Positions 25,701 to 32,435 of a DNA stretch of 60,634 nucleotides are shown piece after piece. The DNA comes from Actinomycetota bacterium. GTDB taxonomy: Bacteria > Actinomycetota > Acidimicrobiia > Acidimicrobiales > Acidimicrobilacustridaceae. Made by a program: the position numbers and the translations under genes. Position 1 is the first letter of the stretch. Each line of letters starts with the position of its first letter. Where the stretch lies: assembly GCA_016185305.1 (NCBI GenBank), contig JACPNV010000042.1, forward strand, positions 1 through 60,634, given 5' to 3'. The notes under the pieces were generated by a model. It saw nothing but the letters and a program-made list of their open reading frames with translations, was not told the origin of the DNA and searched no databases.

Positions 25701-26065
25701 AGTCGCCCCAGCTGATGGCCGAGCACACGATCATCCAGCGCAAGCTCGAACGCGACGTTGAAGCCCGTGGGCGCAGGCTTGCCACCAGCCCTCCCGCCGC
25801 CATCCTCGACCGGCTCGGAGCCTTGCCGGAGAACACGAAGCACGAGCGACTCTGGATCAACGCCGCTGGCAAGATCGCCCAACACGCCGCGGCATTCGAC
25901 GGCCCGGTGTGGCGCGTGATCGACGGCGCGCACGGGGTCGACAACGACCTTGTCGCCGCCAGCCGGCGGTCTGCTCATCAGGCGGTGCAGCGCCTCAACC
26001 ACGCCGTCGAGCAACAAAGCCGTGCAATCGAGCCACCGACCTTGGAGCTCGGCCTGTCTCTGTGA
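22778..26065 (+). CDS. MobF-family conjugative relaxase-helicase (TraA/TrwC type)
   Basis: A 1095-residue protein that nicks the origin of transfer and unwinds the strand to be moved. The relaxase domain has paired tyrosines near the N-terminus (Tyr16/17, Tyr24/25) and the HUH metal site His151, His161, His163 (QLHTHVVIANRV). A RecD-like helicase follows: Walker A VGPAGSGKT (465-473), DEAAMVP near 540 and the motif HANQGRT near 765. The C-terminal 200 residues are helical and charged. The GTG start is preceded by GGGGGA. No coupling protein or type IV secretion genes are nearby, so the element is mobilisable at most. Confidence 0.92.
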   Translation: MTARVTTLQGADAGAYYVEKELGYYLDDGEPPGQWRGNAAAALGLDGVVVDDDFLALVDGLNPRAGELLGTKHTERTVRGFDVTCSAPKSVSLLYALGDDDVQTHALQAHDTAVEAVLAWIEEHAHTRFRVHGEVCTFDSDGIVAACFRQHTSRALDPQLHTHVVIANRVQAPDGRWLALDARTIKRDQQTLSRLYHAGLRAELTDRLGVRWVEPRNGIAEIADVHEDVLAEFSKRTDAIKARTKDKIDGFVEAVDRQPTPRERWRLEREAAAEGRPPKVETDPLILCREWSDQATALGLDPSDIIGRAVEMQADRTHHLDLEQLTHDALATLAERQSTWRRAELVRELAGAVPTNTAGAAGALPALLDGLADRIIAERLIDLSPPIPDCMPLRRDGRPVTEAATDRRLTTPEILDQEERLMDAAERRLRQSGDDRQVPAPDGLTIPQRQLAASVAGTHQLVLAVGPAGSGKTAALAPAVERLLADGRPVFGVAPSATAAEVLGDDAGLDADTLDKLLIEHRLDRPPEHRYNLPPGATVLLDEAAMVPTAKLAELFDVADRKGWRLCLVGDPLQFAPVGRGGMFGLLVDSFDHVDLEQVHRFQQPWERTASLQLRRGDTNVIDLYDEHDRLHGGTERQMQRSVVQAWWSAVEAGHTASMMAPTNEAVVALNQRAHDVRREVGQLDPDRWLTVGPYEVCVGDLVSTRANNRRLRTDRNLMVKNRDHWTVEQIHRDGGLTVSGRTGRVDLPAGYVAESVELAYAETSHANQGRTVDRSFLYLDGPTDYRDLYVPLSRGRDTNEAFVVLNGEETPADVLADALTRDWIDQPALQVRADLDRPAGGTVDGQELALRPLDRTELRQLLERDAALTRTLERIRFEQDGAGRILDNIRANRQQLERTLSDDMARLSAARDTIAEHDRPLYRRKHRVALDAAHRQLEWLPNSIVETESRLAQLGPDERAAIDRLRQANERDKQSPQLMAEHTIIQRKLERDVEARGRRLATSPPAAILDRLGALPENTKHERLWINAAGKIAQHAAAFDGPVWRVIDGAHGVDNDLVAASRRSAHQAVQRLNHAVEQQSRAIEPPTLELGLSL

Positions 26066-26078
26066 TGCTGGCCCCCTC

Positions 26079-27311
26079 CTATGGCGATGCCGAGCCGTTG
26101 ACGTGGAAAAGCTGCAAGGGCATGCCTGTGTCGCCTCTGTCCGGGTTGGTAGGACGGGTCGGGTAGCCGATGTAGAAGAACCCGGCCTCGTCGGCCAGCA
26201 CCATCGGTTTCCACGTCGTCAGCGTCGGGTTGTTGTCGCGACTGCCGGTTCGGGTCAGCTGCGGATAGCTCGTGAACGGCGTCGCTTGAACCACCGCGCA
26301 CGTCCGAGTGTTGTACTGCTCCATCGTGACCATGGCGCCTTGAACCTTGGAGCCCCAGGCGCTGGTTCCGCCGAAACCGCTCGCGATGTTCGACCAAGGA
26401 ACCTCGGAAGGCAGCGTGTGGAGCTGGCCAACGGTGTCAAGACATCGACCCATGCCTTGATTGTCGGTCAACCATGTTGTGCCGTGTCGGCGAGCCGACA
26501 CCCGTAGGTCCCGCTCAACAGGTACCCGCTCGAGCACTTCGCCGGATGCGACGTCGAGTTTGACCAGCGTGCTCTTCGATCCGGCTGGGTCGACCTGCAC
26601 CCAGTATCCATCGTCGGCATCGATCTGGTAGTTCTCGACGCCAGCGAATCCCGCTCGGTCCAAAGCCTCGCGCGTCGTCAGCTCGCCCCTTGGCTCTCCC
26701 GTGCCCTTGTCGAACGACTGCACGCTTCCGCCTTCGACGAGGTTCGTGTGGATGCCGATGTTGTCGCCGAGGTCGACCAGGTAGTCAAGGGTGGCGCGGT
26801 ACGACCGGCGCCAGCTGAGTTGACCGCGCTCCAACTCCAGAGACGCAACGTCGATGCTCCCGTCCATCGTCGGTGGAAACAGCTTGAGGAACACTCGCTC
26901 TTTGGAGGAGGAGTCCGCAAGAACGCCGCCGATCACACAACGAGCAGCCCATACCGGCTGGAACGTTCTCGACTCGACCCGAAGGTGACCGATCAGAACC
27001 AGACTCGGCGACGCATTCCCTTCGTTGAAGCTCAGCGCGACCAGATCCCCGCGCACGGGCGTGACTCCCGGCCCAGCGGTGGAGGAGAGCTCGAGAAGGG
27101 GAACCGAGCCCGGCACCACACCCTTCGACGTCGACGGCGCCAGGAACCTGAGCTCCGCCTGGGCGGCGGCGACTGCCGGGTCATCCAGCGCCACCTCCGG
27201 ACATTGTGTCGGCGGCCGAGAGGTCGTGCTCGAACTCGTACCAGAGCCAGGCGTGAAGCGCGGCGGATAGCTATCCGGAAGCGTCGCGAAACCCGGTGGA
27301 ACCGACGACAC
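26079..27311 (-). CDS. Unknown, probably exported, beta-rich cargo protein
   Basis: A 410-codon frame (GTG start, uncertain) with a Ser/Thr/Pro-rich N-terminal linker and then repeated beta-strand segments such as DDGYWVQVDPAG and KSTLVKLDVASGEVLERVPV, which look like beta-propeller blades. A signal peptide is not visible in this frame; the frame is open for about 120 bases upstream, so the true N-terminus may be upstream or lost. It converges with the relaxase gene, ending 14 bases after it. The function is not recognised. Confidence 0.6.
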   Translation of the reverse strand: MSSVPPGFATLPDSYPPRFTPGSGTSSSTTSRPPTQCPEVALDDPAVAAAQAELRFLAPSTSKGVVPGSVPLLELSSTAGPGVTPVRGDLVALSFNEGNASPSLVLIGHLRVESRTFQPVWAARCVIGGVLADSSSKERVFLKLFPPTMDGSIDVASLELERGQLSWRRSYRATLDYLVDLGDNIGIHTNLVEGGSVQSFDKGTGEPRGELTTREALDRAGFAGVENYQIDADDGYWVQVDPAGSKSTLVKLDVASGEVLERVPVERDLRVSARRHGTTWLTDNQGMGRCLDTVGQLHTLPSEVPWSNIASGFGGTSAWGSKVQGAMVTMEQYNTRTCAVVQATPFTSYPQLTRTGSRDNNPTLTTWKPMVLADEAGFFYIGYPTRPTNPDRGDTGMPLQLFHVNGSASP

Positions 27312-27445
27312 GCCCGCCGCCGAAGGCTGCGTGGTTGTGGCGCCAACCTGTGGGCCACTAGCGGAGCTGGCGGCAAGCCTCGGTGATGCCCTACGAGGGT
27401 GACGGTCGCGCTGGGCGACGTCTTGGCGAGCCGTACGCTGCCGAC

Positions 27446-27538
27446 ATGCGAGCCAGGTGCCGGAACGTTGCAGTGGGGGTGATACTCCTGGCGTGTGCTG
27501 CGTGCTCTGCTAGTACGGCGCCCAGCTCGGCTCCTTGA
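27446..27538 (+). pseudogene. Lipoprotein signal-peptide stub cut at the integrase remnant
   Basis: Thirty codons encode a complete lipoprotein signal (basic RARCR, then VAVGVILLACAAC, lipobox ACAAC-like) followed by only ten residues. From about 27510 the same DNA encodes the broken integrase on the other strand, so the body of the lipoprotein was removed at the rearrangement that also cut the integrase. Confidence 0.5.
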
Positions 27539-27758
27539 ACTCGCGCCACGCGTCCAGGACGTCCTTGACCGTCCTCCGGCCGACGGATCGAACCGGCTTC
27601 AACGCGAGCTGCGCAGCCTCCTTCTCGGCGTCCTTCTTGCCGCCGTGGACAGTACGACTGGTCTGCACAGGCTTCCCGCGCTCGTCGCGGCCGAAGAACA
27701 CCCGCACCTCCCACACGCCTCGTCGCTTCTGCCGGATCGTGGCCACGTTTCGGACCAT
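27510..27758 (-). pseudogene. N-terminal fragment of a second integrase
   Basis: Eighty-two codons closely related to the N-terminus of the integrase at 18991 (shared RQKRRGVWEVRVF and TSRTVHGGKKDAEK). It continues correctly into the core-binding domain (TVKDVLDAWREFKEPSWAPY), then ends in TAG at the junction with unrelated DNA. The catalytic domain is missing. It lies in the same place relative to the hairpin and attachment core as its relative in the left element. Confidence 0.85.
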
Positions 27759-27768
27759 ACCCGGAAAA

Positions 27769-27790
27769 GTAGGGATGGAGTAGGGATGAA
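27769..27790 (+). promoter_or_regulatory. Tandem GTAGGGATG motifs beside the integrase remnant
   Basis: GTAGGGATG occurs twice with an 11-base period, just upstream of the integrase ATG (minus strand). Related words at 19001 and 19274 suggest a shared recombinase or excisionase binding site. Confidence 0.35.
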
Positions 27791-27817
27791 TCGCTCCCGC
27801 AGCACCCGACCATGGAA

Positions 27818-27843
27818 GAGGCCCGCCATCGCTGGCGGGCCTC
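27818..27843. terminator. Hairpin between integrase remnant and attachment site (copy 2)
   Basis: Identical 11-bp stem and TCGC loop to 19039-19064, 25 bases after the acyl-CoA dehydrogenase stop on the minus strand. It may end transcription of that gene. Confidence 0.65.
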
Positions 27844-27858
27844 GAAGCTCACGAACAA

Positions 27859-27895
27859 GCAGGCGGGACTACTCGATGCGCAAGCCGGAGATCGC
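27859..27895. repeat. Right attachment-site copy inside the acyl-CoA dehydrogenase 3' end
   Basis: The 37-bp core identical to 16419-16455 includes the TAG stop (27869-27871) and the last eight codons of the dehydrogenase. Integration into the 3' end of a gene, with the element supplying an equivalent end, is a usual strategy of actinobacterial integrative elements. Confidence 0.8.
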
Positions 27896-29086
27896 TCGGC
27901 TGATCACGAGCTCTTGGATCTGCTCGGAGATCTTGGCGTCGCGGTGCCAGCGCTCGACGGGGTACTCGCGGGTGTATCCGTAGCCACCCAGAATCTGGAT
28001 CGCACGCTCGGTCACCCGCACCGCCGTGCGGCCGGCGTAGAGCTTGGACTGCGAGCCTTCGGCGTTCTTGTACTGGCCGTTGCGGGCGAGCCAGGCCGCG
28101 CGCCAGACCAACAACCGGGCAGCGTCGATCTCCATGCACATGTTGGCGAGCATGAAAGCGATCGACTGGTTCATGATGATCGGCTTGCCGAACGCCTTGC
28201 GTTCCTTGGCGTAGTCGAGCGAGTACTCGTACGCCGCGCGAGCGATGCCGACCGCCATGGCACCGACCGCAGGGCGGGTGGCTTCGAAGGTGGCCATCGC
28301 CGGCTGGGGCGAGCCCGTGCCCTCCTTCTTCGCCGCCGTGAGCGCCTCGTGCGCCCGGGCGAGCTTCTCGTCGAGCTTCTCCTTGCCACCGAGCAGGCAC
28401 GAGCCGGGCACACGACAGTCGTCAAGGACGACCTCGGCCGTGTGCGACGCCTTGATGCCGTGCTTCTTGTACTTCTGGCCCTGGGACAGCCCTGGCGTGC
28501 CCGGCGGGATGATGAACGACGCCTGGCCCCGGCTCTTCAGCTCGGCGTCGACCGACGCCACAACGACGTGAACGTCGGCGATGCCGCCGTTGGTGATCCA
28601 CGCCTTGGTGCCGTTGAGCACCCATTCGTCGCTGGCCTCGTCGTAGACGGCTTTGGTTCGCAGCGACGAGACGTCAGAACCGGCGTCGGGCTCGCTCACG
28701 CAGAACGCCCCGAGCTGGATGTTGTCGGGGGTGCCGTAGCACTGCGGCACCCACTCGAGCATCTGCTCGGGAGTGCCGTTGCCGGCGATGCCGGCGGCCG
28801 CGAGGCCGGAGCCGAAGATCGACAGGCCGATGCCGGCGTCGCCCCAGAACAGCTCTTCGAGCGCGATCGGCAAGGTCAGGCCGGTCGGGTCGCCCATCAT
28901 CGCCTGGGCCATGAAGTCAAAGGAATACAAGCCGATCTTGGCGGCCTCTTCGACGATCGGCCACGGGAACTCCTCTCGCTCGTCCCACTCCTCTCCTCCT
29001 GGTCGCACAACGTTCTCCGCGAAGTCGTGGACCCACTTCTGCAGCTGGATCTGGTCTTCGTTCAGCGACAGCGAGAAATCTGGCAT
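27869..29086 (-). CDS. Acyl-CoA dehydrogenase lacking the catalytic-Glu segment
   Basis: A 405-residue FAD enzyme of the medium-chain type for the first step of beta-oxidation. Expected blocks are present: CVSEPDAGSD, TKAWITNGG, the FAD-contact segment KERKAFGKPI and QILGGYGYTREYPVERW. After RDAKI the family has about seven residues ending in the (Y/F)EGT motif that supplies the catalytic base (Glu376 in human MCAD). Here the sequence jumps to SEQIQELVIS. No alternative Glu of the isovaleryl-CoA type is obvious. The last codons are the attachment core. The enzyme is probably inactive, or the deletion is compensated in an unknown way. Confidence 0.88.
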   Translation of the reverse strand: MPDFSLSLNEDQIQLQKWVHDFAENVVRPGGEEWDEREEFPWPIVEEAAKIGLYSFDFMAQAMMGDPTGLTLPIALEELFWGDAGIGLSIFGSGLAAAGIAGNGTPEQMLEWVPQCYGTPDNIQLGAFCVSEPDAGSDVSSLRTKAVYDEASDEWVLNGTKAWITNGGIADVHVVVASVDAELKSRGQASFIIPPGTPGLSQGQKYKKHGIKASHTAEVVLDDCRVPGSCLLGGKEKLDEKLARAHEALTAAKKEGTGSPQPAMATFEATRPAVGAMAVGIARAAYEYSLDYAKERKAFGKPIIMNQSIAFMLANMCMEIDAARLLVWRAAWLARNGQYKNAEGSQSKLYAGRTAVRVTERAIQILGGYGYTREYPVERWHRDAKISEQIQELVISRAISGLRIE

Positions 29087-29306
29087 CTCCGTTGAACTCC
29101 TGTTTCCGTTCAGGTGGGGTCTTCCGCTGCGCTCGGTGGACTGTCTGGGACCGCACCGAGCAGAAGTTACCCCCCGGTAACAACGACCGTACCCCGTTCG
29201 CACGACCAGTGACAACTCAAGCCCTCGTCAAGAATCTGAAGACAGCCACCCCAGAGCCCACCTCGCAGACGAGCCGATCAGTCACGGGTGCCGGCCATAT
29301 GTCGTC

Positions 29307-30596
29307 TCAAGCCGAAGTGGGATCTTCGAGCGGTCGCGCATCGAACACGTCGTTGCGTGGAATGAACGCGACAGCGCTGACGACCAGCACGGCGCCGACG
29401 GCGAACGGCGAGCTGGTGCCGACGCCACCGAAGAGGTAACCGGCCACCAAGGGGCCGATCACGCGGGCAAGGCCCGACGCGGACTGCTGCCACCCCAGCC
29501 ATTGCCCGCGCTGCTCGCCAGCCCGGGCGGCCACGGCCGAGGCGAGCGTTGGGCTGAGCAAGCCTTGCCCGACCACCAAGAAGGCCAGCGCGATGACCAG
29601 CCCGAGCCACCCGCCGCCGAGCGCGAGCACGACGAACCCTGCTGCGTTGCAACCGAGCCCGGTTCGCAGTGTGTTCTTCTCACCCAAGGCCTCGTTCGCC
29701 GGACCGATCAGCGAGCTCTGCACGGCGACGAGACCGAGACCGATGAACGTGAACACCGCGCCGGTCGTGGCCATCGTGAACCCGAACCGGCGCTCACCCA
29801 GCAACGAAAAGGTTGCCTCGAAGCCGCTGAACGCGACCATGGCGACGAACGCGACGACGATCAGGCGAACGATGGCAGACCGGGCCTCGGGTGGAGGCCG
29901 TTCCAGATGGGCCGGCTCGACCAGACCGGGCCCGTCAACCGCGAGCGACGCCGCGATGCGCTCGGCATCGTCCCCAGCGGTGTCGGGCATCTGGTGGGTG
30001 ACCGACGTTTCCGGAAGGCGGCCGATCGCGATCACACCGTTGGCGAACGCGATCAACGCCGCGAGAAAGAACGGCACTTGCGGGCCGCCGAGCGCGCCGA
30101 GCGCGCCGAGCGCGGGCCCGGCAACGAAGCCAACGCCGAAGGCGGCACCGAGCAGCCCCATCAGCCGCGGACGGTCACGCGCGGGTGCGAGATCGCTGGC
30201 CGCCGCCTGGGCAACCGAGACCGACGCACCCGAGGCGCCATCGAGCACGCGAGCTGCGAAGAGCAGCCACACGCTGCCGGCCAGCCCCGTCAGCAACGAG
30301 CCGACTGCCGTGCCGAACAGGCTCACGACCAGGACGGGCTTGCGACCGATGCGATCCGACAGCCGGCCCCACAGGGGCGCGAACAGCAGTTGCGCCACGG
30401 AGAACGAGGCCACGAGCCCTCCGATGGCAGCCGGGCTCGCGCCGAGCTTCTCCGCGTACTGGGGCAGCAGCGGGATCATGATGCCGAACCCGACCAGATC
30501 GATGGCGACCGTCGTCCATATGGTGAAGAACCCGGCCGGCAACGGTGGTCGCGGCGCGCGGGAGCGGGAGCGGGATCGGAAGGAGCGGGCCGGCAA
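29307..30596 (-). CDS. MFS multidrug/tetracycline-type exporter
   Basis: A 429-residue, 12-segment transporter. The motif between segments 2 and 3 is GRLSDRIGRKPVL, the MFS signature, and GxxxGPxxGG-like sequence in segment 5 (GFVAGPALGALGALGG) is typical of drug:H+ antiporters of the TetA type. A charged loop of about 45 residues links the halves. The start is uncertain: TTG at 30596 gives a very basic N-terminus, and a TTG at 30542 would start at PAGFFTIW. No regulator gene is adjacent. Confidence 0.85.
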   Translation of the reverse strand: MPARSFRSRSRSRAPRPPLPAGFFTIWTTVAIDLVGFGIMIPLLPQYAEKLGASPAAIGGLVASFSVAQLLFAPLWGRLSDRIGRKPVLVVSLFGTAVGSLLTGLAGSVWLLFAARVLDGASGASVSVAQAAASDLAPARDRPRLMGLLGAAFGVGFVAGPALGALGALGGPQVPFFLAALIAFANGVIAIGRLPETSVTHQMPDTAGDDAERIAASLAVDGPGLVEPAHLERPPPEARSAIVRLIVVAFVAMVAFSGFEATFSLLGERRFGFTMATTGAVFTFIGLGLVAVQSSLIGPANEALGEKNTLRTGLGCNAAGFVVLALGGGWLGLVIALAFLVVGQGLLSPTLASAVAARAGEQRGQWLGWQQSASGLARVIGPLVAGYLFGGVGTSSPFAVGAVLVVSAVAFIPRNDVFDARPLEDPTSA

Positions 30597-30773
30597 GGCC
30601 CGACACGCGATCTGCTGGGCGGTCCGCCGTCAAGTCCGACTCGTGGTGGGGCCAATCGTCATGCGCTGCCTGTCCCGCACGGTGCTCGTGTCGACGATGC
30701 GGCTTCACGCTGACCCCGTCGGCACCGCCACGCTGACCGGCACCTACCGAAGGTCCTGATCGATCGCCGCGGG

Positions 30774-32147
30774 TCAGCGGGTGCGGAGCTTGGTGCCGTC
30801 GGGCGTGTCTTCGACGACGTAACCCATGGCTTCGAGCTCGTCCCGCAGCTCATCGGCCGCGGCCCAGTCCTTCGCGGCGCGAGCCTCGTCACGCTTTCGA
30901 CGAAGAGCGTGCGCATCTTCAGAGATGCCAGCGAACGTGCTGCGGAGCTCCAGCCCGACGGCACCGGCGATCTCGAACATCGCCGCGGCCAGCGGTCGGG
31001 CCGCGCCCTCGTCGCCGGCGCGCAAGGCCTGGTTGGCAGATCGCACCGTGGTGAAGAGCAACGCGATCGCGGCCGGTGTGTCGAGGTCGTCGTCCATCGC
31101 CTCGCGGAAACGTTCGATGATGTCGGCATCGGCCAGCTCGGCCGCGTTGTCGGCAATGACGCCCAGTCGCTCGGTCGCCTTTCGAGCCAAGGAGTCGAGC
31201 CGTTCGAGCGCGCTCGACGCATCATCGGTCGTGTCCTTGTTGACTTCGAGCGGTGAGCGGTAGTGCGACCGGAGGACCAACAGCCGGTACGCCCGCGGGT
31301 CGGTCGACTCGATGAGATCGACGAGGTTCACGAAGTTGCCGAGCGACTTCGACATCTTCTCGTCGCCCACCATCACGAAGCCGTTGTGCACCCACATGTG
31401 CGCGAAGTCGCGACCCCAGGCGACGGCCTGGGCCCGCTCGTTCTCGTGATGGGGGAACGCGAGATCGTGGCCGCCACCGTGCAGGTCGAACCCGTCGCCG
31501 AGCAGATCAAGCGACATGACCACGCACTCGGTGTGCCAGCCCGGCCGGCCCGGCCCCCACGGCGAGTCCCACGCCGGCTCGTCGGGCTTGGACTTCTTCC
31601 AGAGCGCGAAGTCGATCGGCGAGCGCTTCTCGTCGTTGGCCTCGACCCGGGCCCCTGTACGCAACGAGGCGAGCGACTGCCGCGCCAGCAGCCCGTAGTC
31701 CGCCACCGCCTCTGGCATGAAGTAGACGCCGTCACTCGTCTCATACGCCACGCCCCGATCGACGAGCTGACGCACGAGCTCGACCATCTGATCGACATAC
31801 GCGGTCGCGTGCGGGTCAGACGTCGGCCGCTTCACGCCCATCGCATCCATCACCTCGTACCACAGGCGTTCGAACTCTCCCGCCACCGCTTCGGTGTCGC
31901 GGCCGGTCTCGTTGGCCTTGGCGATGATGTTGTCGTCGATGTCGGTGATGTTCGAGACGTACATGACCTCATAGCCGCTCCACTCGAGGAAGCGGCGCAG
32001 CACGTCGAACACCAGCGCGAAGCGGCCATGACCGAGGTGGGGCGGCCCGTACACGGTCGGCCCGCACACGTACATCGACACCTTTCCGGGCTCACGGGTC
32101 TCGAGCGGGACGACCTCCCCCTGGGCGGTGTCGAACAGCCTGATCAT
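30774..32147 (-). CDS. cysS: Cysteinyl-tRNA synthetase
   Basis: Charges tRNA-Cys. The 457-residue class I synthetase has the first signature PTVYGPPHLGH (HIGH-type), zinc ligands including the Cys in CGPTVYG, the Cys-His of GWHTECVVMS and the His in HHENERAQ, and the KMSKSLGN loop. It resembles CysS more than mycothiol ligase MshC by length and by the complete C-terminal helical domain. The ATG at 32147 is preferred to an in-frame TTG three codons upstream. A TAGGGT box 8 bases before the ATG suggests a leaderless message. Confidence 0.95.
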   Translation of the reverse strand: MIRLFDTAQGEVVPLETREPGKVSMYVCGPTVYGPPHLGHGRFALVFDVLRRFLEWSGYEVMYVSNITDIDDNIIAKANETGRDTEAVAGEFERLWYEVMDAMGVKRPTSDPHATAYVDQMVELVRQLVDRGVAYETSDGVYFMPEAVADYGLLARQSLASLRTGARVEANDEKRSPIDFALWKKSKPDEPAWDSPWGPGRPGWHTECVVMSLDLLGDGFDLHGGGHDLAFPHHENERAQAVAWGRDFAHMWVHNGFVMVGDEKMSKSLGNFVNLVDLIESTDPRAYRLLVLRSHYRSPLEVNKDTTDDASSALERLDSLARKATERLGVIADNAAELADADIIERFREAMDDDLDTPAAIALLFTTVRSANQALRAGDEGAARPLAAAMFEIAGAVGLELRSTFAGISEDAHALRRKRDEARAAKDWAAADELRDELEAMGYVVEDTPDGTKLRTR

Positions 32148-32155
32148 AGGACGCA

Positions 32156-32161
32156 ACCCTA
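32156..32161 (-). promoter_or_regulatory. -10 box TAGGGT for cysS
   Basis: On the minus strand TAGGGT ends 8 bases before the cysS ATG, consistent with leaderless transcription. Confidence 0.4.
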
Positions 32162-32204
32162 CGCGGCGAGCATCGTGCCGCGGCTCCGATCATCCACGCG
32201 ACTC

Positions 32205-32405
32205 TCAGGCAGGCAGCTCGTTCGACGATGTCACGACGGTCGTGGGCTCGGGCAGAACAGCGCGGGCCGCCTTCGCGCTCGACACGCTGAGTAGCACCAC
32301 CAGGCCGCCGGCGACGATCACCAGCGCGAGCAGGCCGCCGATCACCGCGAACAACCGGCGGTTGCGCCGCTCGGCGACTTCGTCCTGCTCGTCGACCTCG
32401 TCCAT
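32205..32405 (-). CDS. Small single-pass membrane protein
   Basis: A 66-residue protein with an acidic N-terminus (MDEVDEQDEVAERRNRR), one strong membrane helix (about residues 19-42, AVIGGLLALVIVAGGLVVLL) and a short external tail. The family is not recognised. It lies between cysS and the MscS gene on the same strand, 30 bases from the latter, and may be co-transcribed with it. Confidence 0.65.
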   Translation of the reverse strand: MDEVDEQDEVAERRNRRLFAVIGGLLALVIVAGGLVVLLSVSSAKAARAVLPEPTTVVTSSNELPA

Positions 32406-32435
32406 GCAAGGCCTGACCGCGAGGCGCGCAAACGG

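Noticed and set aside
29502..30759. Two long plus-strand frames opposite the MFS exporter
   Set aside because: Both are antisense shadows; the minus strand encodes a complete 12-segment transporter with the family signature.
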